A stretch of 64,000 bases of DNA, from the NCBI GenBank assembly GCA_035765535.1, contig DASTXE010000004.1, forward strand, positions 124,001-188,000, in the 5' to 3' direction. Below the pieces are notes generated by a model. The model searched no databases. It saw only the letters and a list, made by a program, of their open reading frames with translations, and was not told where the DNA came from. The translations under genes were made by a program, and so were the position numbers. Shown piece by piece: positions 17,869 to 25,813 of this stretch; positions within the stretch are counted from its first letter, which is position 1; each line of letters begins with the position of its first letter. The stretch is from Rickettsiales bacterium (GTDB taxonomy: Bacteria > Pseudomonadota > Alphaproteobacteria > Rickettsiales > JABCZZ01).

Positions 17869-18987
17869 TTAATTAGGGATAAAAATAATCGTCCAGGAAG
17901 CATGCTCCGAATACACCAGCCTTTCGGTGTAAGGCCCATAGTTACCGCCGCTGGCCATGCACATATCGGCGCTGCCACTATAGGCGGAACTCGTCGGAGG
18001 CGGCGGACCAGTATCCAGATGGACGAACGAGACTGCCCAGTCATGCCAGTTACCGTCATTACCCGCACCGGGATAGATCAGGTTACCCTGCGCTACAATC
18101 TGTCCGGCAGGAAGATCGGCCGGAACCGTAAAAGTGATATGCGTACAGATTGTGGCATAGGGTAGCGTAGTGGGATAACCGCTTGAAATCCACGGAGCTG
18201 CAGCCCAATCCGGAGCGATGCCGCCTGTGCCGTCCCAGTGAGAAGAACTGGCCTTGGTATTCGGCCATGCAATGCCGCCGGCAAACACGTAAGGAATATT
18301 CTGGCAGGAGAACAATCCTGTTTTAGAATTATAGGTCAGCTTCTGCCATGGCTCGCTGCAATCTGTAGCCGTACTTCCGCTGCCCGTCTGAGTGAAAGGT
18401 ACGCACTGCCAGGGCGGATTCTTCGTATGGTCGTATTGAAGAAAATAACCATTTTTAGTGCAATCCTTGGGCACAATTGAACCGATCTGCACGACCCCGG
18501 AAGACTGCGTGATCTGTATGTTCTTCGCCCCTTTAACAAAATTCCCCAGTGGCGTAACGCTGCTTTTTGCCAGCGCAGCGCTGATAACTATATAATACGC
18601 ACCTGTTCCTGTCGGATCACTGACGTTAAAGTTTGTATCGGCACAAGGAGTCGCCGCTTGTGCAACCGCAGCGGAAGCATAGGCCCGTCCGCAAATATAA
18701 TTACCGCCCGTTTGGAACTTGACCAACCCGGAACCATAGCTTTTTGCCAGAGTCTGCAACTGCGCATTCGTAAGGCTTGGGTCGCGCTGGATGGCCTGCG
18801 CAAGGCTGCTGACGGCGCTGGAAGTGATCTCCGATTTGACGAAATACATGCCGAATTCGATGACCGCCAGAGATAGGACAATAAATGCCGGAAGCAGGAT
18901 GGCGTATTCCACAGCGACGGAGCCCTGGTTGCCGATCTTGCGGAATAAACGGGAAAAGAAGAAGGTGGAAAGGGTGCAGTACTGCAT
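17869..18987 (-). CDS. TadE-like pilus protein with long C-terminal extension
   Basis: 372 residues. The N-terminal region GNQGSVAVEYAILLPAFIVLSLAVIEFGMYF (from about residue 19) is the TadE/TadG motif: a G-x-VAxEYA type processing site and a hydrophobic helix. TadE proteins are normally 150-200 residues and are minor pilins. Here an additional 200 residues of secreted, Cys-containing sequence follow (Cys-rich segment about residues 180-235, then a beta-rich end). This could be an adhesive tip domain. A CtrA-type site lies upstream and a terminator downstream, so it is a one-gene unit. Confidence 0.75.
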   Translation of the reverse strand: MQYCTLSTFFFSRLFRKIGNQGSVAVEYAILLPAFIVLSLAVIEFGMYFVKSEITSSAVSSLAQAIQRDPSLTNAQLQTLAKSYGSGLVKFQTGGNYICGRAYASAAVAQAATPCADTNFNVSDPTGTGAYYIVISAALAKSSVTPLGNFVKGAKNIQITQSSGVVQIGSIVPKDCTKNGYFLQYDHTKNPPWQCVPFTQTGSGSTATDCSEPWQKLTYNSKTGLFSCQNIPYVFAGGIAWPNTKASSSHWDGTGGIAPDWAAAPWISSGYPTTLPYATICTHITFTVPADLPAGQIVAQGNLIYPGAGNDGNWHDWAVSFVHLDTGPPPPTSSAYSGSADMCMASGGNYGPYTERLVYSEHASWTIIFIPN

Positions 18988-19058
18988 ATGGTTAATGAAA
19001 ATAAAATGTTAAGAATTAACCTATTGTTCCATAATGGGTGTAATATAGCATAATTTTA

Positions 19059-19074
19059 GTTAATAAATCGTTAA
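19059..19074 (-). promoter_or_regulatory. CtrA-type binding site
   Basis: On the minus strand TTAACGATTTATTAAC fits the full CtrA consensus TTAA-N7-TTAAC. It is about 72 bp upstream of the TadE-like gene and 121 bp upstream of the divergent NDUFA9-like gene. More TTAAG half-sites occur at 19081-19095. In Caulobacter, CtrA controls pilus genes, so the TadE-like gene is the likelier target. Confidence 0.6.
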
Positions 19075-19194
19075 AAACCGTTAAGTCTTTTAAGCTTCGC
19101 GGTTAAGTTGTGGTATTATATCGGAATTTTTAAATCCGCCCCGGCCAAAAAAGCGATTGAGTTTACCGGCGCTTTTGCTTAGAAATATTCCCCT

Positions 19195-20127
19195 ATGGAA
19201 AGAAAGATTATCACAGTCATTGGCGGTACGGGCTTTCTCGGCCGCTATGTTATTGAACTGCTGGCCGCCCAGGGCTGGCAGGTGCGCGTTATCGCGCGCG
19301 ACGTGGATTCGGCGCTTAAATTAAAGACCTACGGCGATGTAGGGCAGATCGCGCTGATGTCGGGCGATATTACAAAGCCCGCCTCCCTGCAGGGCAAGCT
19401 GGATAATTCTTTTGCCGTCGTCAATCTCGCCGGGATTCTTTATGAACGCGGCAGGCAGCGCTTCAATGCCGTGCATGTCGAAGGCGTGGAAAAACTCGTT
19501 GCAATGGCCGCGCAGGCTGGCGTGCCGCATTTCGTGCATGTCTCGTCGCTCAGCGCGGACGGTGCCGGTCAGTCGCAATATGCGCGTACCAAGGCCGCCG
19601 GGGAACGCGCCGTGCGCGCAGTCTATCCGGGCGCTTCCATCCTGCGCCCCAGCGCCATCTTCGGCGCGGAAGATAATCTGTTCAACCGCTTCGCCAAAGC
19701 CGCTAAGATCGCTCCCTGCCTGCCGTTGATCGGCGGCGGCAAGACACGCTTCCAGCCGGTTTACGTCGGCGACGTGGCACAGGCCGTTTCAGTATGCCTG
19801 GCCGGAATTCCCGGAACATTCGAATTGGGCGGACCGGATATTTACACCATGCGCGGCATCATGGAATTCGCAAGCCGCACCATAGGACGCAAGCCCTGTT
19901 TCATTAACATTCCCTTTTCCCTGGCCGGTTTACTGGGCAGCGTGGCTCAGTTCCTGCCATGCCCGCCTTTGACGCGCGATCAGGTTATCCTGCTCCAGCA
20001 TGACAGCATCGTCACTCAGGGGGTAAAAACCTTTGCAGACCTTGGGATTGCACCGCAATCCGTAAGCAATATCGTCCCGGGTTATCTTGCCCGCCTTGCC
20101 AAGGCAAACTTTCATATTCAGGCATAG
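19195..20127 (+). CDS. NDUFA9-like NAD(P)-binding protein (atypical SDR)
   Basis: 310 residues. The Rossmann motif is VIGGTGFLGRYV at residues 9-20. VNLAGILYERG, HVSSLSADG and SQYARTKAAGE (Tyr and Lys of the SDR pair) follow. It matches the complex I NDUFA9 family, accessory proteins of NADH:ubiquinone oxidoreductase in mitochondria and alphaproteobacteria. It lies far from any nuo genes here. No clear Shine-Dalgarno precedes the ATG. Its role in complex I assembly is inferred from family membership. Confidence 0.88.
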   Translation: MERKIITVIGGTGFLGRYVIELLAAQGWQVRVIARDVDSALKLKTYGDVGQIALMSGDITKPASLQGKLDNSFAVVNLAGILYERGRQRFNAVHVEGVEKLVAMAAQAGVPHFVHVSSLSADGAGQSQYARTKAAGERAVRAVYPGASILRPSAIFGAEDNLFNRFAKAAKIAPCLPLIGGGKTRFQPVYVGDVAQAVSVCLAGIPGTFELGGPDIYTMRGIMEFASRTIGRKPCFINIPFSLAGLLGSVAQFLPCPPLTRDQVILLQHDSIVTQGVKTFADLGIAPQSVSNIVPGYLARLAKANFHIQA

Positions 20128-20259
20128 TATTTGGCCAAAAATGCGAAGAAAGCTTGCATAACCGCCAAATCCATGTTAGGGCAGGTCGCTTTCCTTTTCC
20201 ATCCGCACGCTTGCGTAAGGGAAACGGAACCGAATAAAATTTGTAAGGTACTTTAGTTT

Positions 20260-20811
20260 ATGTCTTCCTACTCCAATGTCATCGCTGCCCGCTATGTAAG
20301 CGCCCTTTTCGATATGGCAGCCGAAGCAAAACTGCACGATAACGTAAAGAAAGACCTGCTGACCGTGAAAGATATGCTTTCCGGCAGCGAGGAACTCCAG
20401 AAATTCCTGAACAACCCCGTGGTCACGCGCCTGCAGGCTGAAAAAGCTATTAGCGCGCTGCTCACCGCAGCTAAGGCATCCGATCTCACCCAGCGCTTTT
20501 TTACCCTGCTCGCACGCAGCCGCAGGCTTTCGCTGACCAGCCAGATCATCGACAAATACCTCGCCCGCTTGGCGGAAAGCCGCGACGAACTCCCGGTGAA
20601 AGTCACCACCGCTTCCGCGCTGGACAAGAAACAAGCCGATACTCTGGCTCAGGCCATAGCGAAAGCAACCGGTAAGAAAGTGGAACTGCAGCTAAGTGAA
20701 AACCCGGATCTGATCGGCGGCATGCAAGTCAGAATCGGCAGCAAGCTGCTGGATAACTCCATCAGCGGCAAACTCGCTCGCCTGCGCCTCGCACTGAAGA
20801 AGGCTGCCTGA
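20260..20811 (+). CDS. atpH: ATP synthase F1 delta subunit
   Basis: 183 residues, normal length. It is the OSCP-like stalk subunit linking F1 to the peripheral stator. N-terminal signature is VIAARYVSALFDMAAE and the C-terminal region PDLIGGMQVRIGSKLLDNSISGKL contains the family motif. atpA normally follows within a few bases in alphaproteobacteria. Here the gene is followed by a repeat fragment and an oppositely oriented pseudopilin, so it stands apart from the rest of the atp genes. Confidence 0.95.
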   Translation: MSSYSNVIAARYVSALFDMAAEAKLHDNVKKDLLTVKDMLSGSEELQKFLNNPVVTRLQAEKAISALLTAAKASDLTQRFFTLLARSRRLSLTSQIIDKYLARLAESRDELPVKVTTASALDKKQADTLAQAIAKATGKKVELQLSENPDLIGGMQVRIGSKLLDNSISGKLARLRLALKKAA

Positions 20812-20830
20812 TTTTAGAGGGTGCTAACCT

Positions 20831-20859
20831 CTATTTGCAATAAGGCATAACAGACTTTA
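20831..20859. repeat. Fragment of palindromic repeat, family 1
   Basis: CTATTTGCAATAAGGCATAA and the adjoining CAGACTTTA match the right end of the copy at 13474-13597 (CTATTTGCAGCAAGGTATAG, then TAGACTTTA) at most positions. The left arm is missing. The last three bases supply the stop codon of the minus-strand pseudopilin gene. Confidence 0.65.
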
Positions 20860-21834
20860 CTGAAGCCCGAAAGATAATGCGCAGTTCGTAGAACTTGCAT
20901 TCTGAGCAACAGAGTAAGCCTGCGCCTTACCGGCAACTCCGCCATTATCGTAGCAATTGGCCGGATCATACGTCACTGCGGTCGTAAACGCATTGCAGCG
21001 GCTGCCATTAGCCCATCCCGCATTTGCTCCTGTCTGGCCAAGCGATAGCCCGGCAGGGGGAATACCATAACCATGATATCCGGAATTCCAGTTGACGTAA
21101 CAGGCTGTGACATTACCTGCCAGCGGCACCCCGTCATCAGTCTTTTTATCAATATTATAGGCCTGTGTCACCGTAACGCCAGGATTCACGGTCGTTTCGT
21201 AATCGTGATTATTGAAGAAATCCGTGATCGTTGAAACCGCAAAATAATTCTTATAAGTATTGGCAACGCTAGCGCTTGAAGCATTGCTCCAGACATACAC
21301 GAAATTGCCGTTTCCCAGTTTTGCGGTGGGCAGCCATTGATAAAGGCCGGGAGAACTGCTCAGGGTGATAGCCTGGCTGTTGATATGATATGCGGAAGGA
21401 TAACCGGCGCCTTTGGCGTCGTAACTCTGTATATTGACGTCAACCAGCCCGGCTGTGCTCAGATCCGCCCAGAAAATGGCCGTTTCTCCGACAGCTTCGG
21501 CAGCAGCTCCGGTGACACCATCCGCCGCAACATATCCCTGCAGAATGCCGTTGCCGTCTCCCTCACCTCCCGGTACACCGGTTCCCCTTGCTGAGAAACC
21601 GAAATTGGAAGCATAAGGATCCGGGATGTCGCCTGGCAAATACCCGTATTTAAGCTGGAACGTACGTATCGCCGTGCCGTATTTCTCGATCTGCGCAATC
21701 TGTGCGCGTTGCGCTGCGGTTTCTATCAGGTCGCGGCCTGTCAATATGCCGCCAACGATCAGGCCGATAATCACGAGCACGATGCTCAGTTCGATGAGCG
21801 TAAATCCCAGTATTTTACTGTTACCCGATGCCAT
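20857..21834 (-). CDS. Pseudopilin-like secreted protein
   Basis: 325 residues. The prepilin signal is a short leader ending ILG with cleavage before FTLIELSIVLVIIGLIVGG (Glu5 present). It is followed by GRDLIETAAQRAQIAQIEKY and YGYLPGDIPDP, a module shared with the protein at 35908. The mature C-terminal domain is Gly/Ser/Asn-rich and ends CALSFGLQ; Cys pairs are near the end. Without nearby pil/gsp genes its system is unknown. It converges on atpH and its stop codon lies in a repeat fragment, suggesting insertion into the former atp locus. Confidence 0.75.
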   Translation of the reverse strand: MASGNSKILGFTLIELSIVLVIIGLIVGGILTGRDLIETAAQRAQIAQIEKYGTAIRTFQLKYGYLPGDIPDPYASNFGFSARGTGVPGGEGDGNGILQGYVAADGVTGAAAEAVGETAIFWADLSTAGLVDVNIQSYDAKGAGYPSAYHINSQAITLSSSPGLYQWLPTAKLGNGNFVYVWSNASSASVANTYKNYFAVSTITDFFNNHDYETTVNPGVTVTQAYNIDKKTDDGVPLAGNVTACYVNWNSGYHGYGIPPAGLSLGQTGANAGWANGSRCNAFTTAVTYDPANCYDNGGVAGKAQAYSVAQNASSTNCALSFGLQ

Positions 21835-21841
21835 CGTTTTC

Positions 21842-22393
21842 CTACATCATGCCTGTGCCCGCATCCGCATCACTGAGCAATGCATAACTGCGGGAATTGA
21901 AAAGCTGGTAATGCCACCATTCATTACGATAAAAATCCCAGCCGGCAGCGGTCATAATACCCATCAGCAACAAACGGTTCTTTTGCGCCTCAACAGGAAT
22001 ATCCGTTCGCCCATGGTGTGAAAGCGGCGTGAATGCGTCAAACGGCGTGCCCATATCCAGCAGCCTGCCTGCGCCATCCAGGAATCCCAGATCCACCGCA
22101 ACGCCGCGTGAATGCGGTGAGCCCTTGGCTGGGTCAGCCAAGAATTCCGGATCCGGCGTATGTTCCCATAATTTCCATTGCGCTTCCGAAGGACGATAAG
22201 CATCGAATATCATGAACCGCAAACCCAGTGGCTTTGCCAGGGCAATCGCTTTCTGCAATGCTGCCGCCGCTTCCACATGCAGGAAGCATTTAGGCGCCTT
22301 ATAGACAGGCACCCCCGTAAAATTATCGGAAGTGGCGTATTTGATGTCGATATCAACATCGAATGCAGGCTGGCAAATCTCTACAAGGCTCAT
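21842..22393 (-). CDS. D-Ala-D-Ala dipeptidase (VanX/DdpX family)
   Basis: 183 residues, M15 zinc dipeptidase. Zinc ligands and catalytic residues are visible: SPHSRGVAVD (His and Asp) and EWWHY (Glu base and His). No signal peptide is apparent, so it is probably cytoplasmic, recovering D-alanine from peptidoglycan dipeptide. The ATG at 22393 overlaps the thiolase stop (ATGA), so translation is coupled to the thiolase. This is an odd pairing. Seven bases separate its stop from the pseudopilin start. Confidence 0.87.
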   Translation of the reverse strand: MSLVEICQPAFDVDIDIKYATSDNFTGVPVYKAPKCFLHVEAAAALQKAIALAKPLGLRFMIFDAYRPSEAQWKLWEHTPDPEFLADPAKGSPHSRGVAVDLGFLDGAGRLLDMGTPFDAFTPLSHHGRTDIPVEAQKNRLLLMGIMTAAGWDFYRNEWWHYQLFNSRSYALLSDADAGTGMM

Positions 22394-23514
22394 ACTTTCT
22401 CCAGGACAGTAGCAATGCCCTGGCCGCCGCCGATACACATTGTCGCAAGCGCGTATTTCGCTTTATTCCGGTGCAGCAGCAATGCCGCCTTGCCGGTGAT
22501 CCTTGCGCCCGATGCGCCGAGCGGATGGCCGATGGCAATCGCCCCACCTTCAAGGTTCAGCCTGCTTTCGTCAAGCCCCAAATCGCGGATGACCGCAAGC
22601 GACTGTGCAGCGAATGCTTCATTAAGTTCGATGATATCCATGTCCTTAAGCGTTAATCCCGCGCGCGTAAGGGCTTTCTGCGCTGCCGTCACTGGGCCGA
22701 TCCCCATAATTTCCGGCGGCACACCGTCCAGCGCAATGGATTTAATGGCTGCAAGCTTGGGCAGACCATGCTTATCGGCATAGGCTTCCGAGCACACCAG
22801 CACAGCCGCCGCACCATCGCTGACAGGCGAAGAGGTAGCTGCGGTTACCGTGCCGTTCGCATCGAATGCCGGAGCAAGCGTCGCCATTTTTTCCAGCGAT
22901 GCATCCGCACGGATACAGCCGTCTTTGGCAACAACGCCCCCTTTGGTGGTAATGGGAACAATCTCATCCGCAAAAGAAGCGGCAGAAGCTTTCTGGTGGC
23001 TTTTAAGCGCAAAAGCCTCCTGCTCTGCACGTGAAATACCGTATTTCTTCGCAACCGTTTCCGCTGTCTTGCCCATGGCATCATAAGCCTGCGGGAAGGA
23101 GGCATAGAGCCCGGGATTCGGCAGCGGATTGAAGCCGCCCATGGGAACACGTGTCATAGACTCCACGCCGGCACAGATAAATGCTTCTCCCGCCCCCAGC
23201 GCGATTTTCCCTGCAGCGATATGAATGGCATCCATGGAAGATCCGCAGAAGCGGTTCAGCGTCGATCCGGCGACACTGACAGGCAGTCCGGATAGAAACA
23301 CCGCCATGCGCCCGATATTCATGCCCTGCTCGCCTTCGGGAAATGCGCAGCCCATGATGAGATCTTCGATTCCTTCCGGCTTTGCACCTGTCTTTGCAAG
23401 AAGCTGCTTGATCACCTGCGCAGCCAGATCGTCAGGGCGGACACGCGCAAGCTCACCTTTTTTGGCAAAGGTGAATGGGGAACGGACATAACCGGCAATA
23501 ATGGAACGCGACAT
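22390..23514 (-). CDS. Acetyl-CoA C-acyltransferase (thiolase)
   Basis: 374 residues. It catalyses thiolytic cleavage or condensation of acyl-CoA. The nucleophilic Cys is in NRFCGSSMDAIH near residue 88. ELNEAFAAQ, GGAIAIGHPLGASGAR and CIGGGQG (second catalytic Cys) complete the active site. Closest in style to FadA-type 3-ketoacyl-CoA thiolase; slightly shorter than the usual 390. It may serve fatty-acid oxidation or feed PHB metabolism (phaZ at 31 kb). Confidence 0.9.
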   Translation of the reverse strand: MSRSIIAGYVRSPFTFAKKGELARVRPDDLAAQVIKQLLAKTGAKPEGIEDLIMGCAFPEGEQGMNIGRMAVFLSGLPVSVAGSTLNRFCGSSMDAIHIAAGKIALGAGEAFICAGVESMTRVPMGGFNPLPNPGLYASFPQAYDAMGKTAETVAKKYGISRAEQEAFALKSHQKASAASFADEIVPITTKGGVVAKDGCIRADASLEKMATLAPAFDANGTVTAATSSPVSDGAAAVLVCSEAYADKHGLPKLAAIKSIALDGVPPEIMGIGPVTAAQKALTRAGLTLKDMDIIELNEAFAAQSLAVIRDLGLDESRLNLEGGAIAIGHPLGASGARITGKAALLLHRNKAKYALATMCIGGGQGIATVLEKV

Positions 23515-23541
23515 GGGAATACTCCACTGGTTGATATATTC

Positions 23542-23570
23542 ATTATACCAATGATACCATAGGAAGGTAA
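23542..23570 (-). promoter_or_regulatory. Putative promoter of the thiolase gene
   Basis: On the minus strand TTACCT, 17-nt spacer, TATAAT; the start would be about 25 nt before the ATG, and GGAG lies eight bases before it. The -10 is perfect, the -35 poor. Confidence 0.45.
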
Positions 23571-23617
23571 AGAAGTGGTTTATTTTTCAGGCTATAACGC
23601 CATGCCCCACAATGGGA

Positions 23618-24502
23618 TCAGCGCACCGGTGCCGAGCCTACCCTGTCCGCCTGCTGCTGACGCTCGATGGCTCTTTCCTCATGGCTTGTCTCTGCCCGCT
23701 GGCCACCGGTTCTGTCCATATAGGAAGTCGATCCCTGAGGAGCAAATTTACTGGCCATGCTCCCCTTACCTGCCATATCGCCCGGCACATGATGGTGGGG
23801 CTCCGCAGAATTATGTGCATTCGGTGTGTCTGGTGTTGCATCTTTGGCGTGAGCTATATCGTTGATTGCCTTATCCTCGATCACAGCGGGATGCTGGTTC
23901 ATCGCCGTATCCGCTGAAGGCGCAGTTTCTTTGGACATACCAGCGGCATTATCTTGCGCAGAAGGGGCTCCGGTCGCAGCAGTCTGTTCAGGCCGCGACT
24001 GTTGCGGCATTTCTGGCATGGCCGATTGCTGCGCAGCCATCTGCTCAGCCATATGGCCGACATGTTCTTCCACCCTCTGGGCATATTTATCGGACAATGC
24101 ATTCATCTGTCCGGCCAGCTGCTCCATTTTTCCGGCTTTAGGAGCAAGTTTCCCTGAGACAATAGCAGATATAGCACCACCCAGAGCGGCCGCTGCTGCT
24201 TTCATCCACGGTTTAAGATTTGCTTTGGCCGCCGCAAAATAGGATGCCGCCGCACCAAGCACGCCACCGGCAGCGGGCCAGGCAACGAATGACATGGTGG
24301 TGGCTTTGGAAAGATTGGCAACTTCATAACGCAGATGTCTGCGCTGCTCTTCCATTCCGAGCTGCCCCATCAAGGCATCTACGGTAGCAAGCTTGGCCTG
24401 GGCTTCTTCCATAGCTGTCGGACTGCGGGGTTTGCCGCCGATACCTGCCGCTATCTGGCTCTCATTTTCCGCCACGGATCCTTGCATATCCTGTATTGCC
24501 AT
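23618..24502 (-). CDS. Orphan membrane protein with long polar C-terminus
   Basis: 294 residues, not recognised. Residues 1-65 are helical and charged (EEAQAKLATVDALMGQLGMEEQRRH). Residues about 70-115 are two Ala/Gly-rich hydrophobic segments. 120-150 is a probable coiled coil (KMEQLAGQMNALSDKYAQRVEEH). The last 140 residues are low-complexity polar sequence (Gln, Pro, Ala, His) with a basic end. No signal peptide. The layout, hydrophobic hairpin plus disordered tail, recalls secreted effectors, but no motif proves it. The promoter is one of three sharing the 7-4-7 box. Alternative: a structural or phasin-like protein. Confidence 0.6.
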   Translation of the reverse strand: MAIQDMQGSVAENESQIAAGIGGKPRSPTAMEEAQAKLATVDALMGQLGMEEQRRHLRYEVANLSKATTMSFVAWPAAGGVLGAAASYFAAAKANLKPWMKAAAAALGGAISAIVSGKLAPKAGKMEQLAGQMNALSDKYAQRVEEHVGHMAEQMAAQQSAMPEMPQQSRPEQTAATGAPSAQDNAAGMSKETAPSADTAMNQHPAVIEDKAINDIAHAKDATPDTPNAHNSAEPHHHVPGDMAGKGSMASKFAPQGSTSYMDRTGGQRAETSHEERAIERQQQADRVGSAPVR

Positions 24503-24533
24503 AACTCCATCCAGTTCTTTTTTATCGTATAAA

Positions 24534-24580
24534 ACTATATACGCGTGAGCGCGGATATCCTAATGAAGGTTTTATGACAA
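24534..24580 (-). promoter_or_regulatory. Promoter with 7-4-7 Pho-box-like direct repeat (copy 2)
   Basis: TTGTCAT-AAAA-CCTTCAT (24563-24580, minus strand), 23 nt, then TATAGT (24534-24539). The 20-base string TTGTCATAAAACCTTCATTA is identical at 52412-52431. An extra ATGAC lies just upstream in both. Predicted leader is about 25 nt to the ATG at 24502, with TGGAG as ribosome-binding site. Confidence 0.65.
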
Positions 24581-24602
24581 TTGGTCATAATATCCTCTTC
24601 TG

Positions 24603-25145
24603 TTACTCACAACCTCTTGCAAGTTCTAGCATTTTAGACACCGTATTCCAATTGCGGGCTGTTGCACCTACGCCCAGAAGACGTTCGGCTTTAGCCGCAA
24701 GCTTTGAACGCCCTATCCCATCAGGTGCATGGAGGTAAAAAAGCCTGTCCTGTAAGAAAAACGCCTCGTTTGCCGCTTTCACACTCTCTAATTCCCGCAT
24801 ATCCGGAGAGGGCGGTGTTTCCGTCAGGAAAAACACATGGAGACTTTTAGGGTCTTGCTCCGCATGGGAAAAGGGATTGGAAGCAGCGGCACGTTCCAAC
24901 TCCTCCAGCCGCAACAGTACCATATGAGGAGCAAAACCATGCTGTGCTTCTATGGCGCGGCGGATAATGCCGGACAATTTGGCCGCATTACCTTCCTTAT
25001 GACGGAAAACCGCGTTGCCGCTCTGAATATAAGTCACCACTTCCGTGCATCCCTGCTTTTCCAGAAGCGCCGCGAGCGCCTTCATAGGCAGCAGATTATT
25101 GCCCCCGACATTAATACCACGAAAAAATGCGATCCAGATGGCCAT
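24603..25145 (-). CDS. DUF1697 family protein
   Basis: 180 residues. The N-terminus WIAFFRGINVGGNNLLPMKAL and the TYIQSGNAVF segment define DUF1697, a widespread cytoplasmic family of unknown activity. The C-terminus GVGATARNWNTVSKMLELA is also typical. It has normal length. It is followed by the regulated promoter of the orphan gene at 23618-24502, so those two are separate units. Confidence 0.88.
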   Translation of the reverse strand: MAIWIAFFRGINVGGNNLLPMKALAALLEKQGCTEVVTYIQSGNAVFRHKEGNAAKLSGIIRRAIEAQHGFAPHMVLLRLEELERAAASNPFSHAEQDPKSLHVFFLTETPPSPDMRELESVKAANEAFFLQDRLFYLHAPDGIGRSKLAAKAERLLGVGATARNWNTVSKMLELARGCE

Positions 25146-25320
25146 GTAAATAATATACGCATTTCCTGGAAGAACTCAATCACATCCAGGACAACCTATT
25201 GAATCAGCTATATTCCGTTTACACTTCCTTTATGCCGCAATCTTGTATGGACGGTAGAAATCTTATGCCTGCCTGCCTACATTCCACAACGTCTCAAGGT
25301 TTAGAAATATGGAGGAACCC

Positions 25321-25647
25321 ATGACACAGAATAATAATCTGAAATGCATCGTTGCTCTCAGCATGATGACGTTGCTGGCTGCAGGCTGCGCGGTCTTCTC
25401 AGGCAAGGAAAGCGGCGGACAATATCTCGACGACGCCACGATCACTTCCAAAGTGAAAGCGCAGTTAGTCAATGATACCACCACGCGCCGTGACTCACCG
25501 CAGATCCACGTGGAAACGATGCGCGGCACCGTACAGCTTAGCGGGTTCGTGGATTCGCTGGCAATCAGAGACCGTGCAGAAGTGCTCACCTATCACGTAG
25601 ACGGTGTGAAGTCCGTGCAGGATAACCTGATCGTCCACAGCGATTAG
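25321..25647 (+). CDS. BON-domain lipoprotein
   Basis: 108 residues. The lipoprotein signal ends LLAAGC with the acylated Cys at 23. One BON domain covers about residues 40-108 (DDATITSKVKAQLVND, IHVETMRGTVQLSGFVDS, VKSVQDNLIV), as in OsmY/DolP-type periplasmic proteins that bind phospholipid. GGAGG five bases before ATG 25321 fixes the start. It is a single gene convergent with rlmN, separated by a long palindrome. Confidence 0.88.
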   Translation: MTQNNNLKCIVALSMMTLLAAGCAVFSGKESGGQYLDDATITSKVKAQLVNDTTTRRDSPQIHVETMRGTVQLSGFVDSLAIRDRAEVLTYHVDGVKSVQDNLIVHSD

Positions 25648-25670
25648 TAATCGCAATAAATCGTATCGCT

Positions 25671-25813
25671 AAATCGGTTCAATATCTCGCTGCGGCATAG
25701 CGAAAATAGTATTTTTTGAGCATCGTAGCGCAAGCGTACATTAAGTACGTGCGCAACGAAGCGCAGGAAAATGCTATTTGCAGCACGCCGCAGTAGAGAT
25801 AGTGAACCGATTT
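25671..25813. repeat. Long palindromic repeat, family 1 copy B
   Basis: 143 bp forming one long hairpin. Outer arms AAATCGGTTCA/TGAACCGATTT are perfect, followed by TATCTC-GCTGCGGC pairing with CGCCGCAG-TAGAGATA, and inner AGCGAAAATAG pairing with CTATTTGCAG. The apex contains GTACATTAAGTACGT. It fills the gap between convergent BON and rlmN genes and ends at the base before the rlmN stop. It would act as a two-way terminator in RNA. Confidence 0.85.
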
